From Bordetella parapertussis (GTDB lineage: Bacteria; Pseudomonadota; Gammaproteobacteria; Burkholderiales; Burkholderiaceae_E): a stretch of DNA of 42,887 bases. The first letter of the stretch is position 1; each line of letters begins with the position of its first letter. A model generated the notes under the pieces. It did no database searches, was not told the origin of the DNA, and was given only the letters and a program-made list of their open reading frames with translations. Below, piece after piece: positions 38,450 through 42,887 of this stretch. A program made the translations under genes and the position numbers. The stretch covers positions 1 to 42,887 of the forward strand of contig CAMBZS010000005.1 in NCBI GenBank assembly GCA_945872335.1, in the 5' to 3' direction.

Positions 38450-39655
38450 ATGAATCGCCCCTCCAACTCCACCTCCGAAAGCATGAACCGCGACGAACTG
38501 CGGGCCGCTGCTGCCCTGTCGTCGGTACAGGGCCTGCGCATGCTGGGTCTTTTCATCATGCTGCCGGTGCTCGCCGTTCATGCCCACTCGCTGCCTGATG
38601 GCCACGATGCCCGGCTGGTCGGCCTTGCGCTGGGCATTTACGGGCTCACGCAGGCGATGTTGCAGCTGCCACTGGGCGCCGTATCGGATCGCGTGGGTCG
38701 AAAGCCGGTGATCATCTTCGGTCTCGCGCTCTTTGCGATCGGCAGCTTTATCGCTGCAAGCGCAGACGATCTGCTGGTGATGACAATCGGCCGCGGACTG
38801 CAGGGCGCCGGCGCAATTTCTGCGGCGGTGAGCGCCTTTGTCGCCGACTCGACCCGCGACAGTCAACGCACCAAGGCGATGGCGATGGTGGGCATCACCA
38901 TTGGTGTGAGCTTTGCCCTGTCGCTGATCGTTGCGCCCCCGCTCTATCGCTGGGTGGGCATCGGTGGCATGTTCGCCTTTACTGGCGTATTAGCGCTTGC
39001 GGCCATCGCATCGGTGATCTTCATGGTGCCGTCAGCACCCCGTGTGGCGCGGGGGCGGCTCACCCGCGAAACGGTGTTGCGGGTGGCGGCTGAGCCCGAC
39101 CTGATGCGGCTCAATTTCGGAATCTTCACGCTGCATGCGGTTCAGGTAGCCATCTTCGTGGCGCTCCCGGGTTGGCTGGTCGAGCGCGCGGGGCTCGCGC
39201 TGCCGTCGCACTGGATGCTCTACCTGCCGGTGGTACTGCTCTCGTTTTGGCCCATGATGCCGGCGCTTCGCTGGGGGGAACGCCAGGGGCGGATGCGAAC
39301 CGTCTTCGTTGCGAGCGTTGCCGTGCTGGCGCTCGTGATGTTCGCGCTGGCGACCCGGCCCGAGGGACTAATCCCCTTTGCGGTGTTGCTGTTCGCGTTT
39401 TTTGCCGCATTCAATATTCTCGAAGCGAGCCTTCCTTCGATGGTCTCGCAGCTTGCGCCGGCCGAAGTGCGCGGTACGGCACTGGGCCTCTTCAATACCT
39501 CGCAGTCGCTGGGTCTCTTCACGGGCGGAGCGGCTGCGGGTGCGGTGCGGGCGGTCTGGGGCGATGCAGCGGTGTTCCTGCTGGCAGGCGTCATCATCGT
39601 GGTCTGGCTCATTGCAGCGTTGCGGCATCGCCTCTGGCCGGCCGCTGCGCATTAA
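38450..39655 (+). CDS. Major facilitator superfamily transporter (YajR-like)
   Basis: Twelve-helix MFS protein of 401 residues. The N-terminal half has '[17 protein letters not shown]' and the MFS motif A '[13 protein letters not shown]' between helices 2 and 3; '[20 protein letters not shown]' and '[18 protein letters not shown]' fit the YajR/drug-proton antiporter group. The cytoplasmic C-terminal YAM domain of E. coli YajR is absent (the protein ends shortly after helix 12). Substrate unknown. Conserved between uvrA and ssb in Burkholderiales; ssb begins 35 bases after the stop. ATG 38483 is an alternative start. Confidence 0.88.
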   Translation: MNRPSNSTSESMNRDELRAAAALSSVQGLRMLGLFIMLPVLAVHAHSLPDGHDARLVGLALGIYGLTQAMLQLPLGAVSDRVGRKPVIIFGLALFAIGSFIAASADDLLVMTIGRGLQGAGAISAAVSAFVADSTRDSQRTKAMAMVGITIGVSFALSLIVAPPLYRWVGIGGMFAFTGVLALAAIASVIFMVPSAPRVARGRLTRETVLRVAAEPDLMRLNFGIFTLHAVQVAIFVALPGWLVERAGLALPSHWMLYLPVVLLSFWPMMPALRWGERQGRMRTVFVASVAVLALVMFALATRPEGLIPFAVLLFAFFAAFNILEASLPSMVSQLAPAEVRGTALGLFNTSQSLGLFTGGAAAGAVRAVWGDAAVFLLAGVIIVVWLIAALRHRLWPAAAH

Positions 39656-39690
39656 GCGGTAATCGAACTCTTCATGCTCGGGAGGGCAAT

Positions 39691-40170
39691 ATGGCTTCAG
39701 TCAACAAGGTGATTCTCATGGGTAATCTCGGGCGCGATCCCGAAACCCGGTTCACCGCCAATGGCGCCGCGGTCTGCAATCTTCGCATCGCCACCACCCG
39801 CACCTGGAAAGACAAGGCGAGCGGCGAGCGACGCGAGGAAACGGAATGGCACAGTGTGGTGCTCTATGACCGGTTGGCGGAAATCGCCGGTGAGTATCTG
39901 CGCAAGGGCCGGCCGGTCTATGTCGAGGGGCGGCTTCAAACCCGCAAATGGCAGGACAAGGAAGGCCAGGACCGCTACACCACCGAAATTGTCGGCATGG
40001 AAATGCAACTGCTCGGTTCGCGCGACGGCGGCGGTGGTGCCGGGGGCGATGATGCGGGGTCGGGCAGCGCCCCGACGCGTGCGCCTTCGGCAGCAGGCAG
40101 CGCTAGTGCAGGGGCCCGGAAGCCCGCCGGCCGCGGACTCGACGACGTCGACGACGATATCCCCTTCTGA
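39691..40170 (+). CDS. ssb: Single-stranded DNA-binding protein
   Basis: Binds and protects single-stranded DNA in replication, repair and recombination; tetramer. It has 159 residues. The OB fold spans about 1-110 ('[19 protein letters not shown]', '[20 protein letters not shown]', '[11 protein letters not shown]'), followed by a Gly/Ala/Ser-rich linker and the acidic tip 'DDVDDDIPF' that recruits partner proteins. ATG 39691 has GGAGGG 6 bases upstream; the longer open frame to the left overlaps the MFS gene and is not real. Confidence 0.97.
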   Translation: MASVNKVILMGNLGRDPETRFTANGAAVCNLRIATTRTWKDKASGERREETEWHSVVLYDRLAEIAGEYLRKGRPVYVEGRLQTRKWQDKEGQDRYTTEIVGMEMQLLGSRDGGGGAGGDDAGSGSAPTRAPSAAGSASAGARKPAGRGLDDVDDDIPF

Positions 40171-40187
40171 TCGGAACAGGCCCGCGC

Positions 40188-41630
40188 ATGCAACATTTCA
40201 TCGGCAACGCCCCGGCTGATCCCGCCGACAGCCGGCCCATCCCGGTGGTCGACCCCAGCAACGGCGAAAGCTTCGGCAGCCTCGCGCGCGGCACCGCCCC
40301 GGATGTCGACCTGGCGGTGGCGGCTGCGCGCGCGGCACTGGGCGAATGCTTTGATGGCCCCTGGGGGCGGCTCTCGGCGGTGGCCCGCGGGCGGCTCCTT
40401 CAGAAGCTCGGTCAGTCGGTGGCGGCCCATGCCGACTCACTCGCACAGCTCGAGGCGCGAGATACCGGCAAGTCGCTCAAAACCGCGCGGGCCGACGTGA
40501 CTGCGCTCGCCCGGTACTTTGAGTACTACGCTGGCGCCTGCGACAAGCTCCACGGCCAGACCCTGCCCTATGAATCCGGCTATCTGGTGGCCACCGTGCG
40601 CGAGCCGCATGGCGTCACCGGCCACATCATTCCCTGGAACTACCCCATGCAGATCTTCGGCCGCACAGTGGGTGCGGCGCTGGCAGCGGGTAATGCCTGC
40701 GTGGTGAAGCCGGCCGAAGACGCGAGCCTCAGTTCGCTCAGGCTCGCCGAGCTGGCAGCCGAGGTGGGCTTTCCGGCGGGCGCGCTCAACATCGTCACGG
40801 GCTATGGCGCAGAAGCCGGCGCGAGCCTGTGCGCGCATCCAGGCATCGATCACCTTTCATTTACCGGCTCGAGCGCCACCGGCCGGCTGGTGGCCGCGGC
40901 GGCGGCCGAGCGACACTGTCCGGTCACCCTCGAACTCGGCGGTAAATCGCCGCAACTGGTCTTTGCCGATGCCGACCTCGATGCGGCGCTTCCAGTCATT
41001 GTGAATGCCATCGTCCAGAACGCCGGGCAGACCTGCTCGGCGGGCAGCCGTCTGCTGGTCGAGCGCAGCATCTACGAAGCCGCGCTCGAGCGGGTCGCCG
41101 AGCGGTTTCGATCGCTCGTGGCCGGCCCGCCGGCGCTCGAGCTCGACATGGGGCCGCTCGTCAACCGCAAGCAATACGATCGCGTGCGACAACTGCTCGC
41201 CGAGGGCGAGGCCGACGGCCTGCAGGTTGCCGCGCGGGGGCGGCTTCATGCGCAGGCAGCCTCCGCCGGGTTCTATCAGGAGGCGGTGCTCTTTCGCGAC
41301 GTCCCGCCAAACCATGCGCTTGCGCAACAGGAAATCTTCGGGCCGGTGCTGGTGGCCATGCCCTTTGACGACGAAGCGCACGCGGTGCGACTTGCCAACG
41401 GCACCTCCTACGGACTGGTTGCCGGGGTCTGGACGCGCGACGGCGCCCGGCAGCTGCGGCTCGCGAGGTCGCTGCGCTGTGGCCAGGTGTTCGTGAACAA
41501 CTACGGCGCGGGGGGCGGGGTCGAGCTGCCCTTTGGCGGTGTGCGAGCAAGCGGCCACGGCCGCGAGAAAGGGTTCGAGGCGCTCTACGGGTTCACCGTG
41601 CTTAAAACCATCGCCATCCGTCACGGCTAG
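40188..41630 (+). CDS. NAD(P)-dependent aldehyde dehydrogenase
   Basis: ALDH-superfamily protein of 480 residues oxidising an aldehyde to the acid. Cofactor and oxyanion residues are in 'IIPWNYPMQIF' (Asn), the general base is E249 in 'LELGGKSPQLVF', and the nucleophile is C283 in 'GQTCSAGSRL'. 'EIFGPVL' and 'PFGGVRASGHGREKGFEAL' are normal C-terminal motifs. It resembles betaine/aromatic/aliphatic aldehyde dehydrogenases, but the substrate cannot be fixed. It starts 17 bases after ssb, perhaps co-transcribed; a link to the aldehyde made by the nearby aldolase pathway is speculative. Confidence 0.9.
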   Translation: MQHFIGNAPADPADSRPIPVVDPSNGESFGSLARGTAPDVDLAVAAARAALGECFDGPWGRLSAVARGRLLQKLGQSVAAHADSLAQLEARDTGKSLKTARADVTALARYFEYYAGACDKLHGQTLPYESGYLVATVREPHGVTGHIIPWNYPMQIFGRTVGAALAAGNACVVKPAEDASLSSLRLAELAAEVGFPAGALNIVTGYGAEAGASLCAHPGIDHLSFTGSSATGRLVAAAAAERHCPVTLELGGKSPQLVFADADLDAALPVIVNAIVQNAGQTCSAGSRLLVERSIYEAALERVAERFRSLVAGPPALELDMGPLVNRKQYDRVRQLLAEGEADGLQVAARGRLHAQAASAGFYQEAVLFRDVPPNHALAQQEIFGPVLVAMPFDDEAHAVRLANGTSYGLVAGVWTRDGARQLRLARSLRCGQVFVNNYGAGGGVELPFGGVRASGHGREKGFEALYGFTVLKTIAIRHG

Positions 41631-41798
41631 GCGCCGGCGGCGCTGTGCCCGGCAGCCGCGGAACCCTGGTTCGATCAATGTGGCGCCGCCGCTGAACCCC
41701 GGGCTTTGACTGGCTGCGGCATACTTTGCGCCACGCCTCGGGCTATACTTGAGGGTTCGCCTCAACCCACACCGCGAATCTTTCGCGACCCCACCGCC

Positions 41799-42227
41799 AT
41801 GCCCATTTACGCCTATCGTTGCCAGGACTGCGGCTTCGAAAAGGATCAGCTGCAGAAGCTGTCTGACGCGCCGCTCACGGTTTGCCCGTCGTGCAGTGGA
41901 AACGGTTTTGCCCGCAAGCTTACCGCGCCCGCCTTCCAATTGAAGGGGTCGGGCTGGTATGCCACCGACTTCCGCGACGGAGGCCAGAAAAAGGCCGAAC
42001 CCGAGGGCAGCGAGGCGGCGGGCGACAAAGCCTCGGACAAGCCAGCGGGTGCCGACACAAACGCCGCGAGCGAGTCGGCGAAGAGCGACGGCGCCTCCGC
42101 TTCCTCCCCGGCCGCGGGCGCGCAGGCGAACAAGCCCGCCGATTCCGGCGCCGCCGCAACCGGTTCGGCCGCCAGCCCGCCGGCGCCAAAGGCGGCAAGC
42201 CCCTCCTCATCGGGGGCATCGGCCTGA
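41799..42227 (+). CDS. FmdB-family zinc-ribbon protein with long Ala/Ser tail
   Basis: Protein of 142 residues. The first 60 or so are the FmdB regulatory-protein-like zinc ribbon: 'PIYAYRCQDCGFEKD' (C8, C11) and 'VCPSCSG' (C29, C32), then 'FQLKGSGWYATDF'. The rest is a low-complexity Ala/Ser/Lys/Pro tail. The start ATG 41799 gives the exact family N-terminus. TATACT (41744-41749) about 50 bases upstream may be a -10. The gene precedes a DUF502 gene; in related betaproteobacteria this pair is followed by aspS. Molecular function unknown. Confidence 0.9.
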   Translation: MPIYAYRCQDCGFEKDQLQKLSDAPLTVCPSCSGNGFARKLTAPAFQLKGSGWYATDFRDGGQKKAEPEGSEAAGDKASDKPAGADTNAASESAKSDGASASSPAAGAQANKPADSGAAATGSAASPPAPKAASPSSSGASA

Positions 42228-42315
42228 GCACGCAACTGCGGCGTCATCGCGCCGTCATCGCCGGCGGGCAGCGTGTCGGCATTGCCTCACGCTACATCAC
42301 CCTCAAAGTCCACTC

Positions 42316-42887
42316 ATGCGCAAGTACATCGTTACCGGCCTGCTGATCTGGGTGCCCCTGGTCATCACGATCTGGGTGCTGAACCTGATCGTCACCACCA
42401 TGGACCAGACGCTGCAGCTGCTGCCCGAGCGCTGGCATCCCCATACGTTTTTCGGGCGTGACATTCCGGGCGTAGGCGTGGTGCTCACGCTGGTGGTGCT
42501 GATCATCACCGGGCTGCTCTTGCGCAACATCATCGGTGAGCGGCTGGTGATTTACTGGGAGGCCCTGTTGGGTCGGATCCCTATCGTGCGCAGCATCTAC
42601 TCGAGCGTCAAGCAGGTGAGCGACACCATCCTGTCGCCCAACGGCCAGGCGTTTCGCAAGGCGCTCCTGGTGCAATATCCGCGCGCCGGGAGCTGGACCA
42701 TCGCCTTTCAGACCGGCACGCCGGCGGGCGAGATCCGGCGCAGGCTGGTCGATTCCGACATGGTGTCGGTCTATGTGCCCACCACCCCCAACCCAACTTC
42801 GGGTTTTTTCCTGATGCTGCCGCGTGCCGACGTGGTTGAACTCGACATGAGCGTTGACGAGGCGCTCAAGTATGTGGTGTCGATGGG
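42316..42887 (+). CDS. DUF502 family membrane protein (3' end outside window)
   Basis: The first 190 residues are present; the frame is open at the window edge. Two hydrophobic segments (about 5-28 'TGLLIWVPLVITIWVLNL' and 52-68 'GVVLTLVVLIITGLLL') are followed by the family core 'GERLVIYWEALLGRIPIVRSIY' (seen as 'WEALLGRIPIVRSIYSSVKQ') and 'VYVPTTPNPTSGFFLMLP', the DUF502 signature. Function unknown. The gap of 88 bases after the fmdB-like gene holds no clear terminator, so the two are probably co-transcribed. Confidence 0.93.
   Translation, partial: MRKYIVTGLLIWVPLVITIWVLNLIVTTMDQTLQLLPERWHPHTFFGRDIPGVGVVLTLVVLIITGLLLRNIIGERLVIYWEALLGRIPIVRSIYSSVKQVSDTILSPNGQAFRKALLVQYPRAGSWTIAFQTGTPAGEIRRRLVDSDMVSVYVPTTPNPTSGFFLMLPRADVVELDMSVDEALKYVVSM

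Noticed and set aside
41706-41749. Promoter from TTGACT (41706-41711) to TATACT (41744-41749) before the fmdB-like gene
   Set aside because: The spacing is 32 bases, far from 16-18, so the two hexamers cannot form one sigma-70 promoter.

Overview
The window is a gene-dense, uniformly high-GC chromosomal segment from a betaproteobacterium, most likely of the order Burkholderiales. This rests on recognised gene neighbourhoods, not on a database search: hemB with engB and a cytochrome c4; lysA-lptM beside cyaY and ponA; aroK-aroB-dgt-gltB-gltD; a full cbb3 oxidase cluster; uvrA divergent from an MFS gene followed by ssb; and fmdB followed by a DUF502 gene at the right edge. I see no rRNA, tRNA, insertion sequence, prophage or CRISPR array. 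Base composition looks even, so the segment reads as core chromosome with a few accessory genes.

Layout. 1-1423: end of a NodI-type ATPase, NodJ-type permease and cutA. 1456-3297: hemB and engB on the minus strand, separated by a likely unannotated small RNA on the plus strand (about 2544-2645). 3483-5968: diheme cytochrome c4, then msrP-msrQ (periplasmic methionine sulfoxide repair). 5983-7472: lptM-lysA (minus). 7523-10280: cyaY and, convergent to it, the class A penicillin-binding protein gene ponA. 10364-19883: aroK, aroB, dgt, gltB, gltD (shikimate pathway, dNTP control, glutamate synthase). 19933-24061: less conserved genes for an acyltransferase, an amidase, a MaoC-like hydratase, an Hsp15-like S4 protein and an exported histidine phosphatase.

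24072-33500 (minus strand) is a complete cbb3 cytochrome oxidase locus read safE-ccoI-ccoS-ccoN-ccoO-ccoQ-ccoP-ccoG-ccoH-small membrane protein. It combines copper handling (safE, ccoI), structural subunits (ccoNOQP) and assembly factors (ccoGHS). A promoter with an FNR/ANR-like box in exact class II geometry lies in front of ccoN. The cytochrome c4 elsewhere in the window is a plausible electron donor to this oxidase. Between safE and ccoI a 14-bp repeat forms a chain of five-codon reading frames, each stop overlapping the next start (NTGA) right into the ccoI start codon. This is the most unusual structure in the window.

33575-35469: mtnA followed, with a 4-bp overlap, by a class II aldolase gene, which looks like a methylthioadenosine salvage branch (DHAP shunt). 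35513-42887: uvrA (minus), MFS transporter, ssb, aldehyde dehydrogenase, fmdB-like zinc-ribbon gene and a truncated DUF502 membrane protein gene. Start codons were chosen by ribosome-binding sites, overlaps and family N-termini; the uncertain ones are marked.
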